DNA from: Takakia lepidozioides
Taxonomy: Eukaryota; Streptophyta; Takakiopsida; Takakiales; Takakiaceae
Direction: 5' to 3'
Assembly: GCA_030704615.1 (NCBI GenBank)
Contig: CM060733.1
Span: 56,854,001-56,918,000, forward strand
DNA length: 64,000 nt
Both the position numbers and the translations under genes were made by a program. Positions within the stretch are counted from its first letter, which is position 1, and each line of letters starts with the position of its first letter. Positions 30,860-42,128 of the stretch are shown piece by piece. The notes under the pieces were generated by a model, which saw nothing but the letters and a program-made list of their open reading frames with translations, searched no databases and was not told where the DNA came from.

Positions 30860-32827
30860 ATGGCTGAGCGCGTTCGCCTAACCTGTCCATCTGCAAATGC
30901 GTCTGTAAGAGTGGAAGCAAAGGATGGTTCGGTGATATTCGCAGACAAGGTTCTCAGATCTCGGTTTGAATTGCAGCCTAGGACGGCTGTTTTCAAAGTC
31001 GAGAAGGTGGGAGAGGATGGCGTTGTGGAAACTCGGATTGTCAGTCCTAAACGAAATGATTTTGCGCGGGCGTATGTCATTCCACACGAAACAGGTCGAC
31101 AATACATTGTATATGGGCAGCAAGCATCACCGTCGAGTGTGTCAGCATCCCTTACTCCACTGACTGCCGCATCAATATTTGGCCCACGTCCTGCGAAGAC
31201 GGAGAGTATTCAAATATTGAGTGAGGAGGATGAGGACTGCATGGTGGTTGGCAGCAGATGAACACACTCCGCACCTCCGCGCACGCGCGCAAACACCACG
31301 GAGGACGACAATGCACATGAGGTCAATGCCGACGTGTTTACTCCCACACCCGCAGATGCGGTTACAAATTCAATGGTGGACATCTTGCAGCTCCTACGCA
31401 CCAGCACCACATCCCGCAGCGAGCTTTCTAGGATCGAGTTTCATAGTGTTCAAATAGTGAAGGTGAACCATTTATCCATAAGAGTAGATGGGGACATTGT
31501 GTACGAGTTGCCGCCGACAGAAAACACCAGTGCAGCGGGCCAGCTGGAAGGCATGGACCGCAAATATGACGGAAACCCATGGACTATAACAAAAACTACA
31601 AATCTGAATGAATTCAGGTATTATGAGAATGCTCTGCAATTTCAGAATGTGCGACCTTCTTGGAGAAGTCGGCACCGATTTCTAGTGTGTACATTGGTAT
31701 CTTGCGGCACTATGAGATTTTTCTGCAATATCGAGAGTCATGTAAGTCCTTGGAGAAGTCTGTGCCGATTCCCAAACAGCACCAAGTTGAGTTTGTCATC
31801 CCGCTTCATTGAATTTCTTCATGACGCCGTGTGTTGCAGATATGTGAACTGTTTTGGGAGTTTGAAATGCGTACGGGCGACTTGCCCGTTTTTTGTGAGG
31901 GAGAGGTATCACAACGACACTTTGTGGCTGGGGACGTTGGATACGAAATTTCAAGCACAAATTATAATACCGGAGAGGACGTTTGTCTCCTCCATTTGTA
32001 ACCAAGCTCCTACATGTATGGAGGCTTGTCCGGCGAAGATGTTTTATGTTTGCGGACCTCCTGCGATGACACGTTGTGCAGTCCATGTGGGATGCCACAC
32101 CCATAGGAGTGCCACAGGCGCATCCAGAGAAGCTGTTGCGCGTGCAAATGAGGTATTGAGAGAGGAGCTCACCAGGTCTCCATCGGCACGACCAAAAGCT
32201 GTGGAGCTCAATGCGGCGCAGATGATTGTCATGCAACATATTATGTCGGCCGATGGGGGCGAAAGATGCAAACTTGACAGCGAGGAGTTGGAGGCTCTTC
32301 TGGATGCAGTTGAGGCATTTGGCAGCCCGGCAAAAAAAAATACCATCAACAGAATGAAATCACAGACAGGCCGGGGTGACGAAATGACCAGCTTGTTGCA
32401 AATGAAGTCTATGTGTGGGTATGAGTATATCCATTCCAGCAGATTTCCCAGGCAATGGAACGAGCATCAACGGTGCTTTGTCTTCAAAATGTCAACTGAT
32501 GGGCCGGCATCCGGGGTGCATCTCGTGGATATGATGAATGTTGGCGGGCCATTGGAAAATAGCTGGGTGATGTTCGACAATGTTAAACGAATAAATGGAT
32601 GGAGCACGATGGTCTGCCATGTGTACGAGCCCAACTACAGGAAGCTCATGACCATCGCCATTTGCGAGATGAAGTCGGAAGACACACCATCTCAAATGAT
32701 TATGTGGGAGAGCATCAATGAGCAGATGGTCTGAGCAAGAAAGAGACCACCGCATTTCAGAGGATTCATGGCGGACAATGCGAATGCGAACTGGGTGGCG
32801 TACTACAACAGAACGCGGTATATCTGA
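30860..32827 (+). pseudogene. MULE-like transposase gene of element B
   Basis: Exon 1 starts at ATG 30,860 and runs to about 31,617 (CAG|GTATTA); exon 2 runs from about 31,839 (CAG|ATATG) to beyond 32,827. One frame reads throughout, broken by TGA at 31,259-31,261 (CGA in the duplicate at 11,849) and TGA at 32,732-32,734. Parts: an unrecognised N-terminal domain; a Cys/His zinc-binding segment (CFGSLKCVRATCPFF, then HVGCHTH) resembling the WRKY/GCM1/FLYWCH-type fingers of MULE transposases; then a DDE-like core with WVMFDNVKRINGW (first Asp), MTIAICEMKSED and GFMADNANANW (second Asp). The catalytic Glu region is not found, so the gene is 3'-truncated. Likely role: transposition of element B before decay. 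Confidence 0.68.
31618..31838 (+). other. Transposase-gene intron with two B-type palindromes
   Basis: GT-AG intron joining Glu-Phe-Arg to Tyr-Val-Asn in frame. It contains GGAGAAGTCGGCACCGATTT at about 31,661 and GGAGAAGTCTGTGCCGATTC at about 31,752. Confidence 0.75.
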
Positions 32828-33483
32828 CTGCGAGACCGCGGTAGTCATGGGTTTCCTGACTTTGACCATGACTTCCCTATATTTTTGGACCAAATGGGGC
32901 TTCACGTAGTTGTTGAAATGATTGCGTGACTACGTAGTCCTCTGGGTGACTACATTGGTAGACTTCGTCATGACTGCATGGCTCCGCACTAGACGGAAGG
33001 TTGGTCAACGATGGTTGACCGGCGCGAGTTCACCACCAAACAGTCGTTGGAATGGCTTCTAGTGTGAAGCTTGGTAGCCAAAAGGTTAATTTTAAAAAAA
33101 AAAAAAAGTTGCTTATAGGGTTGCCCATTAGAGGGCCGGGACTTAGTTTTTTTTCTTTTTTCTCCTACTCGGTTTCTTAGTATCGAGCTGTTGTGTCATG
33201 GAACGCGAGGATCGCAGGATAGGGCGTGGGATGGAGGCTTTGTATTGAGCTACTGATGCGGGGCGAAGCGCAACCTGCACCGCAACCGCAATGGGCTCTT
33301 GGTTCCTGTTATCTTGGGAGAGTCAGCTTGGCTTGGCAGTCCGTGTTTCAATTTTACCTTTGTGGAAAAGGGTAAAAGGTCCATGGTGACATTGTCAAAT
33401 TTAGGATATCCAGAAACAGATGTGGTAGTATTGAAGATACAAAGGGAGAGTTTGAGAATATGGCTGAACGAACCTAGAATGTG
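32828..33483. other. 3' flank of element B, nothing recognised
   Basis: Contains a perfect 12-bp palindrome GACTACGTAGTC at 32,928-32,939, a TTGGTCAACGATGGTTGACC inverted repeat near 33,001-33,021, and a poly-A run near 33,091. No gene or terminal inverted repeat identified. Confidence 0.45.
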
Positions 33484-33760
33484 ATGATCGTGGGATATGC
33501 CCCAGCATGGATGCGGGATGGAGGCATTGGAGACCTATGAGCAAATGATGTGGGAAGGGTAAAGGCAAACCTGGTCACGTTCGTTTGTAGATGCAATGCG
33601 TGTGCGAGCCTGGCAGCCCTGGAAAAGGGCAAAGAGGTCCATGCTGACATCATCAGAGCTGGAATTGTACAAGATGTCATTCCGAACGATACCCTGGTAG
33701 ACATGTATGCCAAATGTGGCAGCATCGAAGTTGCAAAGAGAAGGCAAATACTACTTCCAT
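33484..33760 (+). pseudogene. PPR gene fragment
   Basis: Reads GYAP, then [20 protein letters not shown] and [14 protein letters not shown], the same repeat family as the gene at 61,220-64,000, with an in-frame stop and a frame slip. Only about one PLS unit remains. Confidence 0.8.
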
Positions 33761-33983
33761 TGAGCGTTTTCATCTGTCTTCCTAGTGCAGATGCTTGGGT
33801 GCAACACAGTACAACACAATCCCTGTTCTATGAACGAGCGCTGATCACGTGGATTTAATGATGGCAGGATTCTTCTTCGACCTGTTTCAGCCTGGTTTGC
33901 CTTCCCATCAGACTCGGCCCTGGATTGCTCGGTAGAGCAGAGCTGGCATATTGAGGGTTTTACAGATCATTCACGATGATGGG

Positions 33984-34505
33984 ACAATGTTAGAGGACTG
34001 TCTGGGACTTAGGCACTTTTATGGGTTCTGTGGGGTCTGGGACTTAGACACTTTTATGGGTTTCAAGGGGTACCCTTATTTTTTACATAGACTAGTCACA
34101 GCCGACACAGCCCGCACAGCCAGTCACAGCCCATCACAGTCACATAGCTAGTCACAGCTTAACACAGCCGACACAGCCCGACACAGTCGCACAGCCAGTC
34201 ACAGCTCGACACAGCCTGACACAGCCCGACACAGTCCATCAAAGTCCAACACAGCCCGTCACAGCCGACACAGCGCCACAGCTTCGCACAGCCCTACACA
34301 GCCCGACACAGCCAGTCACAGCCCGCCACAGCCTGATACAGCCAGTCACAGCTCGGCACAGCTGGGGAACAGTTACCATTGGCAGGGAACGACTGGGGGA
34401 ACGACATCTGAAAATGAACGTGTACTACAGAGATAATGGTTAGTTAGGAAAGCGGTTAGAACAGCTAGTAAAGAGATAAAGCGGGAAGCGGGGACATCTC
34501 GGGGG
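33984..34505 (+). repeat. LTR with CACAGCC minisatellite, copy 1
   Basis: Begins TGTTAGAGGACTGTCTGGG. A minisatellite of CACAGCC and GACACAGCC words fills about 34,090-34,370, followed by GGGAACGACATCTG and GCGGGAAGCGGGGACATCTC. It matches 39,309-39,912. The left boundary is taken from the copy that has a polypurine tract. Confidence 0.7.
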
Positions 34506-36065
34506 ATCACTTCTGGGGGAGAGGATCGCTTCTTGGAGGACTTCGGGCATCACTTTTGAGAAATGAAGCGGAGAGCGCATCTCTGAGTAGAAAGAGGGAG
34601 AGCACGGAGTAGGAGGAGAACGATCTGTTGATGCTTGATGAATGCAAGCAGTAGAGTTGTAATGTAGAGCAAATTAGAGACTCCATGGCTTCAGCCTGAT
34701 ACTTGATAGATATTAATCTGATACATACTTCATACTCACCCTGTGTAGAGAGATCGGAGTGAAGCTGTGGAATGAATGGATGAGTTGATGGAATCCGATA
34801 GATTGCTGAAGCAATCTGATACTTAAATACCAACAGTAAGGTAACTAGCTAACATGAATACGGGAAGGAATACAAATAGGAAACACCCCATGATACACTA
34901 GCTGTAGGTCATGACTGATTGTTCTGAGCGGGCTGAGTGCTTAGAGATTTCCAACTCTTCTATCTTGGAGTTCCCACCTCGGATAGCGAAGGGATGGGTG
35001 AGTAAAAGCCGCTCGACATTTGGCGACCATACTGGGGAACTGGGTCATGAACAACCAGATGTGACAGGCATCTGGTGGGATCATGGTGGATGGAGAATTA
35101 GAGAATTTGATGTGAATCAAATTCTCTGTGAAACTGAGAAGGAAAGATTGTCCAAACGATTCTTTCAGAGGTTCTTGGAATTGCCAGACGGTTGTAAAGA
35201 AAACATTCTTAAAAGAGTGCATGATGCTGACCCTGAATGGGGTCTGGAGAAAGGAGTGATAAAGATTTATCAGGTGGCCTGTAGAGGAAGAGCACGTTGG
35301 TTACCAACACTGGTTTATGTGATAGCATTGCTATCCATTAAGCGAGTAGAGTTTGAAGGCTGGGAGGAAAGAAGGTGAATGTTTATACTCATGCATGAAG
35401 AGCTTGTACTGGTAAAGAATTGGATTTCCAAAAGATATTTTGTGGATAAAACTCACACCAAGAACAACTTTCCAGACTTTTTGCCATATGGTTGTATTGT
35501 AATGGAGACTTCTAGTATAGCCAAGGGTGCATTGAAGCTTGAAAGAAACTGTCACGCGGCTTATACTCACCCATCCCTTCGCTATCCGAGGTGGGAACTC
35601 CAAGATAGAAGAGTTGGAAATCTCTAAGCACTCAGCCCGCTCAGAACAATCAGTCATGACCTACAGCTAGTGTATCATGGGGGTGTTTCCTATTTGTATT
35701 CCTTCCCGTATTCATGTTAGCTAGTTACCTTACTGTTGGTATTTAAGTATCAGATTGCTTCAGCAATCTATCGGATTCCATCAACTCATCCATTCATTCC
35801 ACAGCTTCACTCCGATCTCTCTACACAGGGTGAGTATGAAATATGTATCAGATTAATATCTATCAAGTATCAGGCTGAAGCCATGGAGTCTCTAATCTGC
35901 TCTACATTACAACTCTACTGCTTGCATTCATCAAGCATCAACAGATCGTTCTCCTCCTACTCCGTGCTCTCCCTCTTTCTACTCAGAGATGCGCTCTCCG
36001 CTTCATTTCTCAAAAGTGATGCCCGAAGTCCTTCAAGAAGTAGTCCCCAAGAAGTGGTCCCACTA
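34505..36065. mobile_element. Foldback element with ~500-bp inverted arms
   Basis: The left arm 34,505-35,009 and right arm 35,556-36,065 are near-perfect inverted copies: CTTCGGGCATCACTTTTGAG occurs on the plus strand in the left arm and on the minus strand in the right arm. The arms contain TATTTAAGTATCAGATTGC and a TG-rich LTR-like sequence, so they may be two LTRs in opposite orientation or long MULE-type terminal repeats. Confidence 0.8.
35010..35555 (+). pseudogene. Unknown coding fragments inside the foldback
   Basis: Two adjacent frames with protein-like composition: 35,010-35,378 (LGHEQPDVTGIWWDHGGWRI, FFQRFLELPDGCKENILKRV, DPEWGLEKGVIKIYQVACRG) and 35,379 onward (NFPDFLPYGCIVMETSSIAK). 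I do not recognise the source gene. The context suggests captured host sequence or a retroelement body. Confidence 0.45.
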
Positions 36066-36199
36066 AGCTACCACCACCCCTCGTGGAACCACCACCTTGA
36101 GTGCCTTGGGCATTCAAGGGTGCTTCAGCCCCCGTATCTATTGTTGCCACTGCCCCCACCACGGGGGCAGCCCCTCTTGTGTCCCGACCCCCTGCCCTC

Positions 36200-36466
36200 A
36201 AGGCAAAAGGCCGCAACAAAATCTATCACGCCGACACCAGTCAAGGCGTTGCCCTCAGGCTCCGTGGCCCTGCCACCATCCTCTGGGCTGAACTCATGGC
36301 CATTTATGACTCCCTCTCTCTACTTGACACCTTCCCCCCCCCCCCACACTACATCTTCACCGACAGCCTTACCTCACTATTCCTCATTCGCAACCACATC
36401 TCCCACCCCTCTGCCCATCATCATCACCCCGACCCTGTATGCCTCCAGTCTGGCATGTCAGAATAG
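36200..36466 (+). pseudogene. LINE RNase H fragment
   Basis: Contains TILWAELMAIYDSLSLL and PHYIFTDSLTSLFLI, the Glu and Asp blocks of the RNase H domain found at the C-terminus of plant LINEs. The first Asp region reads IYHADTSQGVAL, where His-Ala replaces the usual Thr-Asp-Gly context. Truncated at both ends. Confidence 0.65.
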
Positions 36467-37570
36467 GAAACCATGACAACATCCTCCCAAACAATTACAT
36501 AACCTCTCAATTGGTTGAGAGCACTTGAATGTTGGTCCACTCATTGAGGTGCACTTGGTTCAGCAAATGTGCATAGAGTTATGTAGTCCCTCTTCAAGTC
36601 CCTCTCAGGTCCCCATGGGAGAGGAGAGATTGGATTTGTATGGGTGATTGCTGAAGAATTATGTGGCTATCTTCCAAGACCTAAAATGATCACAGGGTGT
36701 AAAAGGTGGGAAAGGTAAGTTCCTCACAGTTTCAGTTCTCAAAATAAAGTCCTCTATGTGAGTAAAGCCGGATTGATTTATGTCGTAGGATAGCCTATTT
36801 GGTGCCATCAAAGTACTTAAGGGTGATCATTTTCAACAGGCAAACGAACTAGTATGCATAATAATTGGGAGAGGGGATATGACCAACATACTGTAAATGT
36901 AATACTGTAGCTATGACATTGTTTCAAAGCTATGAGCAAGTGGCTGCACTGTTGTGTAGTGCCGTTTGCAGGATTTTATATTCTTCTCTCAGTAAGTGGA
37001 ACGTACTTGGGTCTAAAAACCCTCCTCTAACACTATTCTTTCTTTGAATTTTGGTCCCCTGATCTGTTTCGATTAAGTATTTTCTTACTTTCTGAGCCTC
37101 CAGGACTTGGAGAGCTCAATGCTGACAGGTATATAGATCTGCACATGGAAGTGTTATGTGCATGTGTTGCCATTACATCAAACACTCCAGCTTTGTATCA
37201 TGGATCTAGGCATTGGGGCATGTTATCAGTGGAGAGGTGGGTAAGACTCGGTGGCACCTGTGGATGACAACGACGCTTGTCACTGAATTGCTGGTGGTTA
37301 AAAATGTTTTGATTGTAGTGTTCTGGGTACCCCACTCTGTGTTCTTTTGCTCACTCCATGGCTGCTAGCGTGCTTCCGCCTGCAGCCCCTCAGTGTCACT
37401 CGTTTGGGCTTTTTTCACTCCCAATACTTGTTTGGCTTTTGTCACGACTTTGACAGTTGGAGAAGCTTCCTGAGCTGCCCTACATACTCTGTCATGGTTC
37501 CTGCCATTACCAAGTATAGTCTAAATGAGTAAAGCCAAGTCGTTCATCTTTGTGGTAGTTTTGCTTATCC
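36467..37570. other. No gene recognised
   Basis: About 1.1 kb of unassigned sequence between the LINE fragment and the PPR pseudogene. No array, RNA gene or convincing coding segment. Confidence 0.45.
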
Positions 37571-39080
37571 ATGGCGAAAGGTCAGAACATAACACAACAT
37601 ATTTCTATAAACATAACTCAAATGACCAGCAATCTTCACGACCTGAACTTGACACTCTTCTTACGCCTAAAGCTCATTGCAACAATCTGTCCACCACAAT
37701 GTGATTTCACCAGTACTAACTATCGCATCATACAACATAGGTCCCATTGTCGGCTTTGTAAGTTAGGTCCAGTTGGATCGAGTTTTGATCTGTTACTGCT
37801 GCTAGAGTTGCAGGCATATTTCCTACAACCATGGGTAGATGGCCAATTGGAAGCAAGGGCAGCAGAGTTGTTGGAATCAGGCACTTCCTCTGTGATGACT
37901 GCTTTTGAAAGAGGACCAAGAGAGGGAGTCCACAAGAACACCTCTAGCTCTTGTGGGGACTTGAAGACCCTATGTATGGCAGGAGGATTAAAAGATGCAA
38001 TGCACCTTTTGAACCAAGGGGGCGTTTTACCAAACTCCAGTACATAATCCTGTCTCTTACAGGAGTGCATCAAGATGAGAGGCCTAGCAGAGGGAAAGCA
38101 GGTGCATGCCCACATGATCCAAAGTGGACTCAAGCCAAACACCCTCATCAACATGCATGCCAAGTGCGGAAGCATACAAGATGCACGCCTAGTGTTTGAC
38201 AAAATCTATGAACGGGATATGTATACATGGAATACAATGGTGGTAGGATATGCTAAGCATGGGTGTGGTAGGGAGGCTTTGGAGACCTATGAGCAAATGG
38301 TTCAGGAAGGGGTGAAACCCAATCACGTCACGTTCGTTTGCATTCTCAAAGCCTGCGCCCGCCTAGCAGCCTTGGAGAAGGGCAAAGAGGTACATGGTGA
38401 CATCTTGAAAGCGAGAATTGTGCCAGACATGATTCTGGGCACTGCCCTGGTTGACATGTATGCCAAATGCGGGAGCAGAAATGATGCAAAACTGTTTTTG
38501 ACAATATGGCCCAACGGAATGTGGTCTCATGGAATGCAATGATTGCAGGATATGCCCATCACGGGTGTGGTAGGGAGGTTTTGGAGACCTATGAGCACAT
38601 GAGACGAGAAGGGGTGACACCCAACCATGTCACCTTCGTTTGTGTTGTTAATGCATGTGCCAGCCTGGCAGCCCTTGAGAAGGGCAAAGAGGTCCATGCC
38701 AACATTATGAAGTGCCAGATGTCATTATGCACACTGCCCTGTTGGACATGTATGCTAAATGCGGGAGCATAAATGATGCAAATCGGATGTTCGACAGTAC
38801 AACTCAAAGAGATGTGGTCTCATGGAATGCAATGATCGTAGGATATGCCCAACATGGATGTGGTATGGAGGCTTGGGAGACCTATAGGCAAATGATATGG
38901 AAAATGGTAATGCCCACCCATGTCACGTTCGTTTGTGTTCTCAATGCTTGTGCCAGCCTGGCAGCCCTGGAAAGGGCAAAGAGGTCCATGTTGACATCGT
39001 GAATCTGGAATTGTGCCAGATACCATTCTGGAGACATGTATGCCAAATGCGGGAGCATAAATGATGCAAATTGGGTGTTA
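37571..39080 (+). pseudogene. PPR gene remnant
   Basis: An N-terminal region ([31 protein letters not shown]) matches the start of the gene at 63,900-64,000 ([30 protein letters not shown]). TAA at about 38,045 is followed in the same frame by LLQECIKMRG and one PLS set. Slips near 38,500, 38,700 and 39,000 break the rest, and the sequence ends near 39,080. It was a full-length relative of the PPR gene at the right end. Confidence 0.85.
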
Positions 39081-39308
39081 GCGACGGGGGTCTCCTATGC
39101 CTGAAAGATTACCTCGATATCAGCCAAAGGAAGGACTGACATTTCCAGGTAGTGTTCAATCATCTCCATCAACCAGTGACAGGACTCGAGCTCGCACAAG
39201 GAGTCCTTCACGAGACTCTAACCGTCAGAAGGGTGCTCGCTCACAAAGGTTTCTAAATCCCAAACAGTAAACCGTGAGGACACGGCTTTTTGAGAGGGGG
39301 AGGGGTAA
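39081..39308 (+). pseudogene. 3' end of an LTR retrotransposon pol
   Basis: A basic Arg/Ser/Pro-rich C-terminus, then a stop, then the polypurine tract GAGAGGGGGAGGGGTAAA directly before TGTTAGAGGG. This arrangement is the classic 3' LTR boundary. Confidence 0.65.
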
Positions 39309-39912
39309 ATGTTAGAGGGCTGCTTGGGACTTAGACGCTTTCACGGGATCTGTGGGGTACCCTTAATTTTTACACAGACTGAGACCAACAGGAGCCTTAG
39401 GGGTGACAGCAACAGGCTTTAAGGGGGGAGATACACAGCCCAACACAGTCCATCACAGCCCGACACAGCCAACACAGCCAGTCACAGTCAAACACAGCCC
39501 GTCACAGTCCAACACAGCCAGTCACAGTCAACACAGCCCGTCACAGCTTCACACAGTTGCACAGCCAGTCACAGCTCGACACAGCCCGACACAGTCCATC
39601 ACAGTCCAACACAGCCCGTCACAGCCCACACAGTCGCACAGCTTCAGACAGCCAACACAGCCCGACACAGCCGCCACAGCTTCGCACAGCCCTACACAGC
39701 CCTACACAGCCAGTCACAGCCCGCCACAGCCTGATACAGCCAGTCACAGCTCGGCACAGCTGGGGAATAGTTACCATTGGCAGGGAACGACTGTGGGGGA
39801 ACGACATCTGAAAAAGGAACGTGTACTACAGAGATACCGGTTAGTTAGGAAAGCGGTTAGAATGGCTAGTAAAGAGATTAAGCGGGAAGCGGGGACATCT
39901 CGGGGGATCTAA
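39309..39912 (+). repeat. LTR with CACAGCC minisatellite, copy 2
   Basis: Starts TGTTAGAGGGCTGCTTGGG after a polypurine tract. The minisatellite runs about 39,430-39,760. Similarity to copy 1 ends at CGGGGGATC, where both copies are apparently truncated. Confidence 0.75.
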
Positions 39913-40592
39913 GTATAGGAAAATGTAGGCTCAGAGGTATGCGCGCAGTAGATGTTTCTTATGTGTTGTTGTTTGATGGTGTAAAATGGAAAACCTCTAG
40001 GTTACTTGGATAAGAACATATCTCGTAGCAAGCTCGTGAAGAATTTGTTGAAACATAAGGTGAGGTGTAAGAAGGATGACAAACATTCGTTCACCAAATA
40101 TGCAGTGAACGAAGATGTCGAATCCATCAACAGTGAACCCATTGAAAGCTTGAAGCCTTGAACAATGTCAAAAAAACGATCAAACTCCGTCAAGACTAGG
40201 ATACTTACTCGTAGCCATAAGCAAGGTGCATACGTGCATACTTCGTTTTTGTTTTTATTAGAGAAAGAGGGCAGTGGCCCTTTTACTCACTTTCGTATTT
40301 ATAGTGGTTGTGAAATCAGCCACCTTACTAGTTTATTGGAATCACGCTATCATCGTGTTTTTTCTAATTCTATGTTCTTGTTGTTATTCCGTGCTTGGAG
40401 TTTAAATGAACTTAGGAAGAAAACTTCCCTGAACCTGTGACATGGGGGAGGACATCATGGATGCGCTCAAGGGTCTATCCCACTCTTGGCACCAGACCTA
40501 AATTTAAAGTCAGGGCAGGAAGACTACCTTTGAACAGTAAACAGAAGCAGAGAGAGGAAAGGGGTGCAATTTCCCTGACGTACCTCTGCTGC
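39913..40592. other. No gene recognised
   Basis: Short open frames only; no family recognised. The sequence between 40,010 and 40,160 may be an old coding remnant. Confidence 0.4.
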
Positions 40593-40616
40593 TGTTGTTG
40601 TTGCTGCTGCTGGTGC
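40588..40616. repeat. CTG/TTG microsatellite
   Basis: Run of GCTGCTGTTGTTGTTGCTGC with further CTG units, next to the truncated 3' end of kinase-like copy 2. Confidence 0.85.
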
Positions 40617-40750
40617 TTGAAGTGAGCTGGCGCGGCGAGCTGCTGCAGTACTATCGCAGGACCCGCGCCGCTGCAGGGCGTCTCTCCCCCGCTCACCACG
40701 GCTCTCTCTCTCTTCAGCTCGTTAGGTCGCGCCTCTGCACGGAGTTCTTA

Positions 40751-41782
40751 TCACACATGGGAGAGAGACATCAGCCCGTGCTTAGGGCGACAAGTCGTTG
40801 TGCAGGACACCATTCTTGTGGACAACAGTGCCCATGCAAGTTTACTGCGCATTTTTCGGAAACGAAGCAAGCGATCACATTCCTGGAACTCTGCTTCCGT
40901 TCCCATTTGTTCCAAAATCACCTTGTTATCCAAATCGTTGCCCCATTTTCTATCAAGGTTCATCATGTCGTGTATTGTCCCCCCATTCCACCAGCGAGTG
41001 TAACCTTCTACCTCACATGTATTCATAGCAAAATATGAGATAACACCCGGATGCTGGAACTTCACTGCCAAACATTCGTCGTTATGTTGTCTCAACACAT
41101 TTTCTGGATTTTTGGACTTGGGTTTTTTTCCCGCTAGCTCCCAACGTTCCGGTATTCTAGAATCGCCAATAATCCTACACTGACGGACCTTAGCATACCC
41201 TTCTTCTTTGTAAGGGCCAATCTCTACCACCTTCGCATTAGAGTTCAGGTAATAAAGACCAGTTGTGTCTCCCCCGCCCGATGACCCTGCCTTCCAATGG
41301 ACAACCCTAGTCCGGCGATGTGAATTCTGACTTGCCGAGCAAGCCCAATATTCAACAGGCCGCATTAACTCAGCTTCGGCGGAGGGCACTCGACCCTCGG
41401 TTGCTCTACCCTTTCATGTCTTCATTAGCTGCCTCAAATTCCACGTGACGTCTTTCGCCCTGCTTTGGATCTACCGATTGAACTTCGGTTTGTCCCTGTC
41501 CGCTGTCCGCTTAGCCCCCGCCAAAGCGTTTGTCATTTTTCTCTCAATATTTTGCTGGAAAATCTGAAACCCCTCCTATCTATGCCTGACATAAGCACTC
41601 TCCAGCCTCATCATGTCCCTACCCTTGAAATAATCCACTACCACTTCTTGCATCCTATCCAAGACATCCGGTCCTGGGTAGTCTGGCTTGTTGACCTGGC
41701 TATCTCGCTCGTGTGCACGTTTTTTCTTCCTCCGACCCCCAGACGACCCCGCCCCAAAACTTGAATTCACAACCCCCGACAT
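40751..41782 (-). pseudogene. Protein-kinase-like gene, copy 2, truncated
   Basis: ATG at 41,782 (MSGVVNSS, matching MSGNVLSN of copy 1). The frame breaks near 41,580 and resumes at about 41,390, where it carries GYAKVRQCRI, CLAVKFQHPGV, RWWNGGTI and LDRKWGND. It breaks off in the catalytic loop (HNDLSP, in a shifted frame, near 40,790), so DWG and APE blocks are absent. The Trp codon in LDRKWGND is intact, which identifies the TAG in copy 1 as a mutation. Confidence 0.78.
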
Positions 41783-42103
41783 TGTATAAACCTTTGCCCA
41801 CAACAGGGTCCAAAATCTCAAAAAACGGCAATGAATGCGTGTGAATGGTGTCTTCGTAGTTTTCTGCAAAAAAAACAGGCCGCCGAATATCCGAAAACGG
41901 CAAAATGGTGATACGATGATTGAACCGTGAATAAGTGTGTGGGACTGACCAATACAAAACTGACAAAACCTCCCCCCCCAAATAATCACCTTTGCACCTC
42001 CCGTTGGTAGTGCCAAACAACGAAGTCCGAAAGGACTACCGGATGCCAATGAACTTCACCACGAGAGGGGCAAAAAGTGATCAGAAAAAAAGGGGGGAAT
42101 GGT

Positions 42104-42111
42104 TTATATAG
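42104..42111 (-). promoter_or_regulatory. TATA box of kinase-like copy 2
   Basis: TATATAAA on the minus strand, about 320 bp upstream of ATG 41,782, comparable with copy 1. Confidence 0.55.
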
Positions 42112-42128
42112 GCGCCCACACTACAAAA

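Noticed and set aside
34090-34370. CACAGCC array as telomere or centromere repeat
   Set aside because: It lies within two LTR copies at the same internal position, so it is an LTR minisatellite.
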